The translations under genes were made by a program, and so were the position numbers. A DNA stretch of 64,000 nt from contig CM076153.1 of assembly GCA_038025085.1 (NCBI GenBank), forward strand, positions 4,867,501 to 4,931,500, read 5' to 3'. Under the pieces are notes generated by a model, which was given only the letters and a program-made list of their open reading frames with translations, was not told the origin of the DNA and searched no databases. Within the stretch, counting starts at the first letter, position 1, and the number at the start of each line of letters is the position of its first letter. This document shows, piece by piece, positions 12,029 to 24,168 of the stretch. The DNA is from Tetragonia tetragonoides. Taxonomy: Eukaryota; Streptophyta; Magnoliopsida; Caryophyllales; Aizoaceae.

Positions 12029-15000
12029 TCAGTATTTACTTTTGTTAAAAGACCTGTGACTACCTCCAGCAGATTGGTTGGCATCCTTGTCCGGAGTGAG
12101 TAAATATTTCTCGCAATCCTTGACACCAATTTTGGTAAAAGCTGTCACGAGTGTTTTGATGTGACCAGGCAAACTCCTCTTAAGATTATGAGAGCAGGTG
12201 TTGCCAGTCATCTGGGGAACTTGCCTTTTGCCTTTGTTAAAACTTCCAACTTGAACACCATCCAGGTATGCTCTACACGCTGCCAGGATATCATGCGCAC
12301 GCTTATAGAAATGCCCATAAACCAAGTCCTCGAAGTACTGCAGCCCAATAGAAAGGATTAGATGTTTAAAAAAAGAAAAAGAAAAAATTGCTACCCAACA
12401 TCCAGAGTTCACACAAATCAATCCATAAGCTTATCCCACTCTATTCAGTTAACAATTGGCAAACAGACTAGAAACTTGATGTTTTGCTAACATGCACAAG
12501 AAATTAGCAAAGGTAGCCATATCAAAGTTGCAGAGCAGATACGTCAAAACCATGTAATGCACACCCCCACCATAAGTGAACCCAAAAAAAAAAAAAGAAA
12601 AAAAAAAGAGGCAACCAAACCATCATCAACGTTTCAGGAGCTCTGAGATTGTAGAACCAATCTTTTAGCGACAAATATAATGTACCCAGAACCTTTGAAA
12701 TCCTTTCAATTCACTATAAAAAAAAATATAAATAACAAAGACATGATTAAAGAAGATAACCAACATTCTTTTCAAGCACACTGCCTGATTTCTGTGATGG
12801 AATGAGCAACAGAATATATATTGGTCTTTGGTTAGTATAATGAGGAAGCTGTCAGAAATGAAGTGAAATACTACCGTCAACAGAAAATGCCAGCAAATGT
12901 AATGAAAACACCACTAGCACCTGAACCTAAAACACAAGAATCATCACTATACACACTAGTGCAATGTTATAAAACAATCTTACACATCCAAACTAGGTTA
13001 CCCCAATTTCCTGCCATCCTTTTATCAGAATTTTAGACTACTAAGATTACCCCATACACACCATTACTCAACAGTTAACCCCATAAAAAAGACCAGCCAT
13101 TTATACATCCAAACACTATTCCACTAGCCTAGGGATCAACAAATATAAGTCCTCTGATCACCGTTGAATATAACCATGCAAGCTAAGCCATCTTACTACT
13201 AAAATACATATGTACAGTCTAAACAAAAGAAGAAACTGAGCAAGCAAAAAAAAAAAAAAGTGACACTGACACCACCATTTTAAATCATTTTTTATATACG
13301 AAAGAAAGCAGATGATAATGATCAGAATATTCTCTCACTTATTGCTTTTATTTAATAATTAATAAAACCAATCTATTATCTTTCTCTACCATCTTAATCT
13401 TACTAGTATCCATAGGGAAAACTACTTACATCTACTGTGCACTGTTCCTCCTTATGAAACAAATTCCTTCTCTTAAAAGGCAAAGCAAACAATTAAGCAA
13501 AGTAGCCTTTATGAGTCTATGACCCAATAGAACTGCTCATACTAAGTACAGTTTCCGAGCTTACTATCTAACCAAAGCACATATATATATCAAAGAATGA
13601 CTTTATGGTGATTTAACAAAGCAAATATAGATCAGTCAAGCATTGCCGTGATAGTCGTTTCCAACTTGTGCACCCTACAATGCCAAATCAACTGCACATT
13701 TAATTGGAAGATTGTTCTGAATTGAACAGCCAATGCTGTATAAAAAGCATGTGTTAAGCTTATAGATTAAAAACAATTTCATACTCCCTCCTTACCTAAA
13801 TAAAATATCATTCATATTGTTTTCTCCAGATGGGTCAGAACAAATTGATTGCTGCCACCAACACAAAAGCTTCCCAAAGGAATAAAAGGAAAAAGTACTG
13901 AGACACTCACCTTTGGCGGGTTCCTCATAGTATAGATCATTGTTTTCAGTGATAGCAGAAATGCGTTTTCACTGTAATTTATAGACTGTGAAGAATTCTT
14001 GGAGTTCGCATAACCAGGCTCATTGTAATATGGCTCAGCATTTAAGATGAGCCCTTGTATTGAGACTAATACTTGCAGCATATTCGATTTGCCAGGACGC
14101 CAATTCTCACTTCCGCTACCAGACCAAGTACCCAAGAGACTTAGGCACACTTTTCCGCAATTGTACAAATTGGGATTGATTCGAAGACCATGTGCATGGT
14201 AATTGACATGCTGGAAAAAAAAAATTTAGGTCATAATAGAAGAATGAACTATGTTATCAAAGAATGAAGAATTTACCCACTGACAAGATACATCTAATCA
14301 GTTACATACAGGCGGTACAGCAGGATAGCCGGGGGGGAATTGGACATCAAAGAAAAAGAGCCCATCATGATACGGGGTACCATCTGCTCCAACAATGGCA
14401 GCCCTCAATAGGTCAAACCTTGCTTCATACATCCTGACGAATATAGTATCTGCAGAAAGATATTAAGAAGATAACAGGCAGGTAATCAACTATAACAAGC
14501 TATAATAAGTTAAAAAAGCAGAGTATCAGTGTGTCACTTCAGCGAGCACGTAGAAAGTCTCAGAATAGGTGATCTAGAATTTGAATATAATAAAGATAAA
14601 GAAAAATTAAAGTTTGGCTTCCATGTTACTAATACCTCCACAGATTCCTATGATTACAATTAAAACTTTTTACAGTTACATATATATTTCAATGACACTA
14701 CTCCTGTAACTTCTGTTATGCTTTTTAAGAAATTCATATTGGCACCAATTAAAACGCAGCATACTTTTTAACACAATAAATATTTGAAACTTTTGACTGA
14801 ACAAAACGAAGAAGCACCATATAAGTGAATTGTTCAGACAGAAAAGTGTCCACATAATACTTTCAAGTAATATGCTACACTGGTTTGGTGAAAACAGGTC
14901 TATCAATGATTGGGCAGGAAGTTTAACCTAGGCTATCACAAGAATGAGGGACAGAGGAACTAAAAGAGAGGCAACATGGGTCACAGCAACTAAAACAGAG

Positions 15001-18000
15001 ATGCTGCCATGCTGGCTTCTATTCTTGCAACAGCACTACAGCAGTCTACAATTTGTAGAAAGAGGAAAATTAGGGAATTCCAGGACAGCAGATCAAAAGC
15101 GAAATTGATCAGAGATAGATGCTGCGCAGTAAGAGGGCAGAAAAGAGCTAAATGGAAAATTTTAAAATAGTTTATTTCAATTGCCTTCCTAAGTTGTCCA
15201 CAAAATTGTTGAAAACTTGAAATTGCTATCATATGACGTATTTTGGTATTGGACGTTTCCTCGAAGGTGGCTTGGTCTTAAATCCCAATGAGGAAGAATC
15301 TTTTGCCTAGGCATAGATGCATTTTAGTTTTCAAGGAATTTTTACCAATTCCAAGATTCGGGTATTGGTTGATAAATTTATGTTCATTTATCGCAATAAC
15401 AAAAAAGATAGAAAACGCATTGAAGTGTATTAAAATGATTTATCTGTGTGGTGCAACAATTCCCAGAAAGTCATGCAACAGAAATATTTGAACATGAATA
15501 CAAGCCAGCAAGATAACTTGCCTGGCAAATCATTTTTCAGAATGTCCCACTCAGCAAAGATTTTTTTCTTCCAGCTGTTGGGCTGTCAGGGATCAGCAAA
15601 ACAGAAAACCAAAACTGTTTGGTAAGGGATGATGAATGGTCAAAAAAGAAAACAAAAATAAGCATTTATTCATACTCTCACCTGACTAGATCCAATCAGT
15701 TTGTCAGATGACGCATATCGATGGCCTGAATGATCTTCTACAGAATCAAAACTCTGAAACAGTTCCAGCTTCTTCAAAATTTGATTTTCACTCGTCTCCC
15801 CTTGTCCATCAGTAGGTGGGGGTGAGATTTCGGCAGCAATACTATCATCAAGAGTTAAAGGATTGCCACTATATGGGGCATAGCCTGAAAGAAATGCACT
15901 AGGTGAACTAGTGCCAGTCAGGTGACCTGGGATGGGATTTATGTTGCCAAGAGAAGGGCTTTTCCACCCTGAGAAAGAATTCATTCCCAACTTAGGGATC
16001 TTATGCGACTTACTATTACTTCGCTTTTTGTAGCTATGAGCAGGTGCTACTGGCCACTGAGGCTTTGGTGGAATCATTCCGCTAGTTTGCATATGGAAGC
16101 CTGAATTAGATTGAACTCCAGTTGAAGGAACTTTAGATTTATGGCCAATAGCATGTGATACATAATTATTAGCTAGTGAAGGTTCGTAGTAGGCCCACGA
16201 TTGAAACTGGTCCACCTCAGAAATGCCAAAATTAGGATAATACTGTGTGTCAAATACAGAAGAGCTGCTTGCTGAAGCTGGCCACCAGGGGACTGTTGCT
16301 TCTATATCAGATGGAATGTCTACACTGTCAAAATGAGCTTGCAACATAGCACAGTCATCATCGTATGATGTATCAAAAAGACCCATCCCAGTAAAGTCAT
16401 CGTCAATCACAGATACATGAGAACTCAAATCCCCTTTGACAAAACTATTAGCTCGTGGAGAAGGATCTCCATTGTGGACACCAAAATGAAGCATAGGTTT
16501 CTGCAGAAGATATAAGGTGGGCAAATAATCAGAATACCTGAAAAGGCAACCTCTATACCAAAATTATAAGCATTAGTCAAATGGTCATTGTATTATTCTC
16601 AGTCCCATATCATGTGATTGGCTAGCTATGATGATTACACTAAGTGAAGATTGAATTCAATTTTCATGAATTTATCATATACAACTTACAAAATTAACTT
16701 CCTAACATTGTAATGTTCCTTTTTCAAATTTGTTATATATGTTAAAATACCTATATATATTAGAAAGCAAAGGTCAAACAATACTTACTTATTTGACCCT
16801 ATGAATAATAAATTCTCATACTAGAGCAGAGGGAATACTAAAAATAAGTGTGAAAACCTCAGTACCTTGCCTTTGCTATTGGGGGGAACTTTTTCATCAA
16901 TGATCATAATGTCATCGGAATCTTCATCGTCAACAACAATGATCTCACGACGAGCAATCTACAAAAATCCAATTCGACTTTAGGCACTAACACTCCTTGA
17001 AGAATTTGAGAACAGAGCGAGGAAAGAAGTTGAGCACAAAAAACTGCTATTTGTACTAGGTGGATATTTTAGATGCACGTATTTTAAACAAAATTTTAGC
17101 AGCTTTCATGTTCAGTAAACACACCAAGGCCAAGGGACAAAGACCACATCAATTTGAAACAAGATCAATATGGAAACACTAAATATGAGATCCCATACTA
17201 CCATGTATCAAACATGGAAGTGCTTTGAAATATTTCCTGTACTTTCTGGACTGAGATCGCACGAAACAAGTGTAGACCCATTATTAGTTTCTTTTCATTT
17301 TTCATTTTTCATTTTTCTGATGGCTCTACTAGTCTACTACTCATATACGTTTATCATTTGAAACGTTACAAGTTTACAACAACACATTCAACTAAAACAC
17401 CTTCATCGGCATTTTCTACTCCTACGAGGAGACGGAAGGGTGTGAAACAATAGCAGGAGGCTACTAGTTCTACACTGTTGGAGTATCCCTCCTACATGGA
17501 GGAAGAACCCAATTAATTTGGGATATATTTGCTTACCATATGGGTTATCCATATGATGTTTAAGTGAAGGGCAATTTCGTATATTCACTCACAAGTGGCT
17601 TCCCTTATAAGCCAAAAGGTTAGAAGGGCTGAGTGCAAGAGAGAGAAAGCCTAGACACTCAAAAATTCAGGAGAAAAGTCTAGAAGAGAAGAGGAGAGAG
17701 AGAAGAGGAGCCACCCACGAATTTTGGTGCTGGCAGCCCAAAAATCCGCCCCGATCGACGACCAAACGAACTCCGATCGTCGCGAGATTTTAGCACGTTG
17801 TTCCTGACATCCCCCTCTTCAAATCCAACGGTCAGAATTTCATTTGGAGCTCTCTAAGTCAGTTTTCTAAATTCAGCTCTTATTTTGTACGAAATTGTAT
17901 TTCCACTCTTTTGGGTGATGATTTGGGAGACTTGTTGTGCCAAGGTTGATCCTTGATGATTGTGAATACCTCTAGTTGATCTAGGGAAGAACTATTGTTG

Positions 18001-21000
18001 TACCCACTTGTTAATTTGTTGATTAGTGGAGGTTTTGGCACCGTTTGTTAACGGTCCCGTGGTTTTTTCCCCACATCGGGGTTTCCACGTAAATCCTTGC
18101 GTCTCCTTGTTTATTTACTGTTTTTGGGCTGATTTATAGTTCCATTTGCTGCTGTCATTTTGGTTCAATATTGTTTGGTTGCTTGAATTGGTTATTGCTC
18201 ATATTTGCATCACAACCGGGGAAAAAGTCTTTGTTGCTTCCGCTTGTGTATTTGTGTGCTTTCCCCAACATAGTGGTATCAGAGCTTTGGTTAGAGTCAT
18301 TGTGAATTTGTTGTGTTGTTAAAGATGGATGAAAAATCTGGTGTGCACGGAATGATTAGTTTGAATTCTGGAAATTACTCCGTGTGGAAAACTAAAATGG
18401 AGGATATCCTTTATGTGAAGGATTTGTATGAACCAATTTTAAATGCAACCATACCAACTGGTGTTGTTGAAAGTGAGTGGAAAATATTGAACCGTAAAGC
18501 CGTTGGAACAATTAGACAATTTGTTGATATGAGTGTCCTCCAACATATTGCCAATGACACGAATGCTTATACTCTTTGGAAGAAACTTGAGACCATGTAT
18601 GAAAGGAAGAATGCCTTGAGTAAAGCGTCATTGATTAGAAAACTTGTGAAACTGGAATATAAAGATGGTGATAGCATAGTAGTTCACTTGAATGAATTTC
18701 AAAGTTTGATTAACAAGTTGTCTGCAATGAAGATGAATTTAGATGATGAGCTGCAGGCATTGCTACTACTTTGCTCATTGCCAGAAAGCTGGGACACTCT
18801 ATTTGTATCACTTAGCAACTCCGCACCAGAGGGCACGCTGACAATGGAAATTGTCAAAGCTAGTTTGTTGAATGAAGAAACTAGAAGGAAGGAAATGAGT
18901 TCCTCCACACAACCAGAGGCTAATGTGACACAAGAATCAAGCAGGGGAAGAAGTAAGACTCGATATCCCCAGCATAGAGACAAGTCCAGGGGGAGATCAA
19001 AATCAAAGGGTAAGATCATTTGCCACTATTGTGATAAGCCAGGCCACATTCAAAAACATTGCAGGAAAATGAAGAGAGACAAGTCCAGAGAAAGGAAAGA
19101 AAAGGGTGAGACATTCGGGCAACAACAAGAAGAGAAAGATAACAACACCACTGCAATTGCAACAAGTGATGAATTATTTTTTATTGGTGACCATTGCCTA
19201 AATCTAGATAGTGATGATTGTACTTGGGTGATTGACACGGGTGCTTCGTTTCATCTAACCTCGCACCAAGATTACTTCTCATCTTACACCAGCGGTGACT
19301 TTGGCTATGTAAAGATGGGGAATGATGGCTCATCCAAGATTGTAGGCATGGGTACAGTGTGTTTGGAGACATCCACAGGTTGCAGTTTGGTGTTGAGAGA
19401 TGTCCGACATGTTCCAGACATTCGGCTGAATTTGATATCTCCTGGGTTGCTCGATGATGTTGGTTACTCCAGCAACTTTGGTGGTGGAAAGTGCAAGCTT
19501 ATCAAAGGAAGTTTGATTGTGGCTCGTGGGAGCAAGCAGAGATCCTTGTATGTGATGCAAGCTAAGTTGTGCAAAGGAGAAGTACACGCAGTTGATGATT
19601 CCTCCAGCGAGTTATGGCACAAGAGACTTGGTCACATGAGTGAAAGAGGTATGCAAATGCTTGCTAAGAAGCAACTCCTTCCTGATGTTCAAGGTATGTC
19701 CTTGAAACCCTGTGTTGATTGTTTAGCTGGAAAACAACATAGGGCAGCATTTCATACTCGTCCCCCATCTAGAAGAAAACATGCATTAGATCTTGTTCAC
19801 ACTGATGTATGTTCTATGGATACTAAGTCACATAGCGGTGCACTTTATTTTGTTACTTTTATTGATGATTATTCTAGAAAACTGTGGGCTTTTGTGTTGA
19901 AAACCAAAGACCAGGTACTACAGTTTTTCAAGCAGTTCCAGGCCAGAGTTGAGAGAGAAACAGGCCGGAAGCTCAAGTGTGTTAGAGCTGACAATGGTGG
20001 AGAGTACAGGGGTCCATTTGAAGAGTATTGCAAAGTACAGGGCATCAGGCTTGAGAAGACAGTTCCCAAGACACCTCAGCTGAATGGACTTGCAGAGAGA
20101 ATGAACAGAACAATTGAAGAAAGAATTCGATGTATGCTCTCTCATGCGAAGCTGCCTAGGATTTTTTGGGCCGAGGCAATGTTTACAGCAGTGTACCTCA
20201 TCAACCGGTCACCTTCAGTTCCTCTTAATGGAGATGTTCCGCAGAGAGTATGGACTGGTAAAGAGGTATCATTCAGCCACCTGAGAGTCTTTGGGTGCCT
20301 TGCATATGTTCATATTCCCAGAGATGAGAGGTCCAAGCTTGATAGCAAGACAAAGCCATGCATCTTCCTAGGGTACTCAGAGGATGAGTTTGGGTACAGA
20401 TTGTGGAATCCAGTTAGCAGGAAAGTGATTAGAAGCAGAGATGTAGTGTTCTTTGAAGACAAAACCTTTGCAGATTGTGAGAAGAAGAAACAACCAGAGC
20501 CTTCTCCTAGTGACAGCGCCAACTCAGATCCAATATTTCCTGAAGTAACTCCTAGAGTTCAAGGGGGAGAACAACAGGAAGATGGCAATGATGATCATAA
20601 CAGTGATGATGGTGATGATGTTCAGCCACCACCAGATCATACACATGAAGAAGAACCCCATGTACAACCAGAACCACAGTTGAGAAGATCCACCAGAGAG
20701 AGACAGCCTACCTCTAAATATCCAGCAGATGAGTATGTGTTGATGACCGACGGGGGAGAACCTGAAAGCTACGAGGAGGCTATGTCACATGAGCACTGCA
20801 AGGAGTGGTATAATGCCATGCAAGATGAGATGAAATCCTTGCATGAGAACCACACATATGACTTAGTGGAGTTGCCTAAGGGCAAGAGAGCACTCAAGAA
20901 CAAATGGGTGTACAGACTGAAAACTGGAGAAGATGGTTCACCACCTAGGTACAAGGCACGTTTGGTGGTGAAAGGCTCAGGTCAAAAGAAAGGCATAGAC

Positions 21001-23888
21001 TTTGAAGAGATTTTCTCTCCAGTTGTAAAGATGTCTTCTGTTAGAGTTGTTCTTGGCTTAGCTGCTAGCATGGATTTGGAGTTGGAACAACTTGATGTGA
21101 AGACTGCTTTCCTCCATGGTGACTTAGAGGAGGAAATCTACATGGAGCAACCAGAAGGTTTCCAAGAGAAGGGAAGTGAGAAGCTTGTATGCCGTTTGAA
21201 AAAGAGTTTATATGGCTTGAAACAAGCACCTCGACAATGGTACAAGAAGTTTGAGTCTTTCATGAAAGACCACAGTTTCCACAAGACACATGCAGATTCA
21301 TGTGTGTTTGTGAAGCATTACGCCGGAGGTGATTTTCTCATTCTCTTACTTTATGTGGATGACATGTTGATTGTTGGACAGGATAAGGAGAAGATTGCCA
21401 ACCTGAAGAGTGCCTTGAGCAAGTCCTTTGCAATGAAGGACCTTGGCCCTGCAAAGCAAATTTTGGGCATGCGTATCTCTCGTGATAGGAAGAACAAGAA
21501 GATATGGCTATCACAAGAGAGTTACATCCAGAAGCTGCTAGAGAGGTTCAAGATGGACAAAGCTAAACCCGTGAGCTCGCCACTTGCAGGTCACATGAAG
21601 CTAAGCTCCAGCCAGTGTCCTACAAGTGAGAATGACAAGAAAGAGATGATGACGGTGCCTTATGCATCCGCCGTGGGGAGTTTGATGTATGCCATGGTAT
21701 GCACTGGGCCAGACATTGCACATGCCATTGGGGTTGTTAGCAGGTTCATGTCTAATCCTGGTAAGGAGCATTGGGCAGCAGTAAAGTGGATCATGCGGTA
21801 TCTCAGAGGTACTTCTAGAGTGTGTTTATGCTTTGGTCCCGGACAACCTGTGTTAGATGGCTACACAGATGCTGATTTGTCGGGTGATATTGATGCTAGT
21901 AAGTCTACCTCCGGATACTTGATGACAATTGCAGGGGGAGCTGTTTCATGGCAATCAAAATTGCAAAAGTGTGTTGCTCTGTCTACCACAGAATCTGAGT
22001 ATATGGCAGCGGTTGAAGCTGGCAAGGAGTTTATTTGGATGAGAGATTTTCTAGAGGAGTTGGGTTTGAAACAAGACAAGTACCCTCTTTATTGTGATAG
22101 TCAAAGTGCCATCCACCTTGCCAAGAATGCAGCCTACCATTCCCGAACCAAACACATACGGAGGAGGTATCATTGGATTCGAGAAGCGGTAGAAGACAAG
22201 TCATTTGAGCTTGTGAAGATTCACACCGATCTCAACGGATCGGACATGTTGACGAAGGCCTTGCCTAAGGAGAAACTTCTTGTTTGTAGAAAGATTGCGG
22301 GCTTGGTCGAGCCCCCCATGTAGGAGTGAGGGGGAGATTTGTTGGAGTATCCCTCCTACATGGAGGAAGAACCCAATTAATTTGGGATATATTTGCTTAC
22401 CATATGGGTTATCCATATGATGTTTAAGTGAAGGGCAATTTCGTATATTCACTCACAAGTGGCTTCCCTTATAAGCCAAAAGGTTAGAAGGGCTGAGTGC
22501 AAGAGAGAGAAAGCCTAGACACTCAAAAATTCAGGAGAAAAGTCTAGAAGAGAAGAGGAGAGAGAGAAGAGGAGCCACCCACGAATTTTGGTGCTGGCAG
22601 CCCAGAAATCCGCCCCGATCGACGACCAAACGAACTCCGATCGTCGCGAGATTTTAGCACGTTGTTCCTGACATCCCCCTCTTCAAATCCAACGGTCAGA
22701 ATTTCATTTGGAGCTCTCTAAGTCAGTTTTCTAAATTCAGCTCTTATTTTGTACGAAATTGTATTTCCACTCTTTTGGGTGATGATTTGGGAGACTTGTT
22801 GTGCCAAGGTTGATCCTTGATGATTGTGAATACCTCTAGTTGATCTAGGGAAGAACTATTGTTGTACCCACTTGTTAATTTGTTGATTAGTGGAGGTTTT
22901 GGCACCGTTTGTTAACGGTCCCGTGGTTTTTTCCCCACATCGGGGTTTCCACGTAAATCCTTGCGTCTCCTTGTTTATTTACTGTTTTTGGGCTGATTTA
23001 TAGTTCCATTTGCTGCTGTCATTTTGGTTCAATATTGTTTGGTTGCTTGAATTGGTTATTGCTCATATTTGCATCACAACCGGGGAAAAAGTCTTTGTTG
23101 CTTCCGCTTGTGTATTTGTGTGCTTTCCCCAACATACACTTCTACTCATATGCAACATGAGAAATGCCAACGCCACATTCAACAAAACAAACTTCTTCAT
23201 CCTCTTTCATACCTTCTTCTGACACCAACAGAACAATAACCTAACGTTTGTGCTTGAAATGTCAACAACTAAAAACCAATGATCATCCCAAAGGCCACTC
23301 ATTTATTTCCTTTCTCTTATTCCCCTTTCATTCAATCGAACACTACCCTAAATTTCGCATCTTTACTGCCCAAATACAAAACCCAAATGTCGAGCACCCA
23401 AACATTCACTTATTAACCAAAAACCCAGAGCCACAGTAACACACACACTTCAAACTCTCCCACATTCACTAGTATACACTATACAAGATAAATCGAAATA
23501 CCAAATCTCGGAAATAACATAACCATACGATCAATTAATCAAACGCACTTAAAAAACCAAAAAAAAAAAAAAAAAAATCGAATCACCAATGAAAGAGAGA
23601 AAGAAATGAAAAAATACCGAATTTTGCTTAAGACGCTTCGATTTCCAAGTCGCAGGTGGCGGAATTTCGATCACGTCAGGGTCCACAAACGACGTAGTTC
23701 CACTACTACTTCCCGCAAACAATCTCTTCCTTCATTTCACAATCAAAAAAACCCAAATTCAAAATTTCGAAAAAAATAGGGTTTCATAAATCGATAAAAA
23801 AAAAAAACAAGGACATATTGGAAGAGAAATAATTAAAAAAATACTGGGAATTGTGAGGGTTGTGAATCGCGATCGGAGGATCCTCCAT
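12029..23888 (-). CDS. UBE2O/PFU-class ubiquitin-conjugating enzyme E2 (UBC23/25/26-like)
   Basis: Large plant E2 of the UBC23-UBC26 (PHO2-related) group, which accepts ubiquitin from E1 on a cysteine. Exons: 23888-23845, 23729-23618, 16958-16866, 16500-15682, 15582-15522, 14449-14310, 14210-13911, 12337-12029. They sum to 1,878 nt, or 625 residues plus stop. The N-terminal part has VIEIPPPATWKSKRLK and an acidic VVDDEDSDDIMIIDEK segment, then a long low-complexity region. The UBC core starts near residue 375 (WKKKIFAEWDILKNDLP; DTIFVRMYEARFDLLRAAIVG; FPPGYPAVPP). Catalytic Cys is about residue 445 in the context GKVCLSLLGTW. The C-terminal helix region (YFEDLVYGHFYKRAHDIL) follows. Intron 2 carries a copia retrotransposon. 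Intron 5 is GC-AG (donor GCAAGT at 15521). Exact orthologue is unsure. Confidence 0.9.
17476..18270 (+). repeat. 5' LTR of the copia element
   Basis: 795 bp with TG...CA ends (tgttggagta ... ccccaaca). Compared by eye with the 3' LTR, it differs at one position: a run cccaaaaatcc near 17738 here reads cccagaaatcc in the other copy. A TATA-like motif, cttataagcc, lies near 17604. Confidence 0.95.
18274..18285 (+). other. Primer-binding site (initiator tRNA-Met)
   Basis: TGGTATCAGAGC, three bases after the 5' LTR, is complementary to the 3' end of plant initiator tRNA-Met, the usual primer of copia elements. Confidence 0.9.
18325..22323 (+). CDS. Ty1-copia Gag-Pol polyprotein, uninterrupted
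   Basis: One open frame of 1,332 residues. Domains in order: UBN2-type Gag; CCHC zinc knuckle (residues ~233-246, CHYCDKPGHIQKHC); aspartic protease (WVIDTGAS, ~residue 304); GAG-pre-integrase (WHKRLGHMS); integrase core with catalytic D near 494, D near 556 (RADNGGEY) and E near 591; reverse transcriptase with YVDDM near residue 1010; and RNase H (DGYTDADLSGD, TTESEYMA). All key residues are present and there are no stops or frameshifts. The start is the ATG at 18325, since the open frame upstream of it begins at a GTG. It copies element RNA to cDNA and integrates it. Its acidic linker (EDGNDDHNSDDGDD) between integrase and RT is usual in the family. Confidence 0.95.
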   Translation: MDEKSGVHGMISLNSGNYSVWKTKMEDILYVKDLYEPILNATIPTGVVESEWKILNRKAVGTIRQFVDMSVLQHIANDTNAYTLWKKLETMYERKNALSKASLIRKLVKLEYKDGDSIVVHLNEFQSLINKLSAMKMNLDDELQALLLLCSLPESWDTLFVSLSNSAPEGTLTMEIVKASLLNEETRRKEMSSSTQPEANVTQESSRGRSKTRYPQHRDKSRGRSKSKGKIICHYCDKPGHIQKHCRKMKRDKSRERKEKGETFGQQQEEKDNNTTAIATSDELFFIGDHCLNLDSDDCTWVIDTGASFHLTSHQDYFSSYTSGDFGYVKMGNDGSSKIVGMGTVCLETSTGCSLVLRDVRHVPDIRLNLISPGLLDDVGYSSNFGGGKCKLIKGSLIVARGSKQRSLYVMQAKLCKGEVHAVDDSSSELWHKRLGHMSERGMQMLAKKQLLPDVQGMSLKPCVDCLAGKQHRAAFHTRPPSRRKHALDLVHTDVCSMDTKSHSGALYFVTFIDDYSRKLWAFVLKTKDQVLQFFKQFQARVERETGRKLKCVRADNGGEYRGPFEEYCKVQGIRLEKTVPKTPQLNGLAERMNRTIEERIRCMLSHAKLPRIFWAEAMFTAVYLINRSPSVPLNGDVPQRVWTGKEVSFSHLRVFGCLAYVHIPRDERSKLDSKTKPCIFLGYSEDEFGYRLWNPVSRKVIRSRDVVFFEDKTFADCEKKKQPEPSPSDSANSDPIFPEVTPRVQGGEQQEDGNDDHNSDDGDDVQPPPDHTHEEEPHVQPEPQLRRSTRERQPTSKYPADEYVLMTDGGEPESYEEAMSHEHCKEWYNAMQDEMKSLHENHTYDLVELPKGKRALKNKWVYRLKTGEDGSPPRYKARLVVKGSGQKKGIDFEEIFSPVVKMSSVRVVLGLAASMDLELEQLDVKTAFLHGDLEEEIYMEQPEGFQEKGSEKLVCRLKKSLYGLKQAPRQWYKKFESFMKDHSFHKTHADSCVFVKHYAGGDFLILLLYVDDMLIVGQDKEKIANLKSALSKSFAMKDLGPAKQILGMRISRDRKNKKIWLSQESYIQKLLERFKMDKAKPVSSPLAGHMKLSSSQCPTSENDKKEMMTVPYASAVGSLMYAMVCTGPDIAHAIGVVSRFMSNPGKEHWAAVKWIMRYLRGTSRVCLCFGPGQPVLDGYTDADLSGDIDASKSTSGYLMTIAGGAVSWQSKLQKCVALSTTESEYMAAVEAGKEFIWMRDFLEELGLKQDKYPLYCDSQSAIHLAKNAAYHSRTKHIRRRYHWIREAVEDKSFELVKIHTDLNGSDMLTKALPKEKLLVCRKIAGLVEPPM
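22327..22339 (+). other. Polypurine tract of the copia element
   Basis: The purine-rich stretch gtgagggggagat directly precedes the 3' LTR, as expected for the plus-strand primer site. Confidence 0.8.
22340..23134 (+). repeat. 3' LTR of the copia element
   Basis: 795 bp, the same length as the 5' LTR and differing at a single base by eye. Followed at once by the TACAC target duplication. Confidence 0.95.
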
Positions 23889-24168
23889 GGCCGTCGATTG
23901 AGAAGCAGAGCAGATAGGAGAGGAGAGAGAAAATGGTGCGATGATTATGATCAAAGAAAGAGAAAGAGAGGGGTTGAGGAGAGAGAAAAAGAAGGGCAAT
24001 TTTGGCGCCGTAGTGGTAGTAGTAGTATATAGTAGTGTGTGTAGGCCAATTGGGGATTTCTTGATGTACCTTCTAAAAAGAACACCCTTGATTTATTTAT
24101 CTATTCACGGGATATTGCCACTCTTTGGGGATTCTTTCCTTGGCTTCTTTTTTTTAGAGGGTTGGTAT

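Larger units (their letters stand above)
17471..23139 (+). mobile_element. Complete Ty1-copia LTR retrotransposon with 5-bp target duplication
   Basis: The element proper is 17476-23134 (5,659 bp), flanked by the direct duplication TACAC at 17471-17475 and 23135-23139. LTRs of 795 bp begin TGTTGG and end CCAACA. It has a primer-binding site, a polypurine tract and one uninterrupted gag-pol frame, so it looks structurally intact and possibly autonomous. It sits in intron 2 of the E2 gene in the antisense direction. Without it, that intron would be about 995 bp. Gene order (protease, integrase, reverse transcriptase, RNase H) is that of Ty1-copia, and the sequence style is close to the Tnt1/Tork lineage. 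Confidence 0.95.

Noticed and set aside
18313..18324. Upstream extension of the copia polyprotein
   Set aside because: The extension starts at GTG; the first ATG is at 18325.
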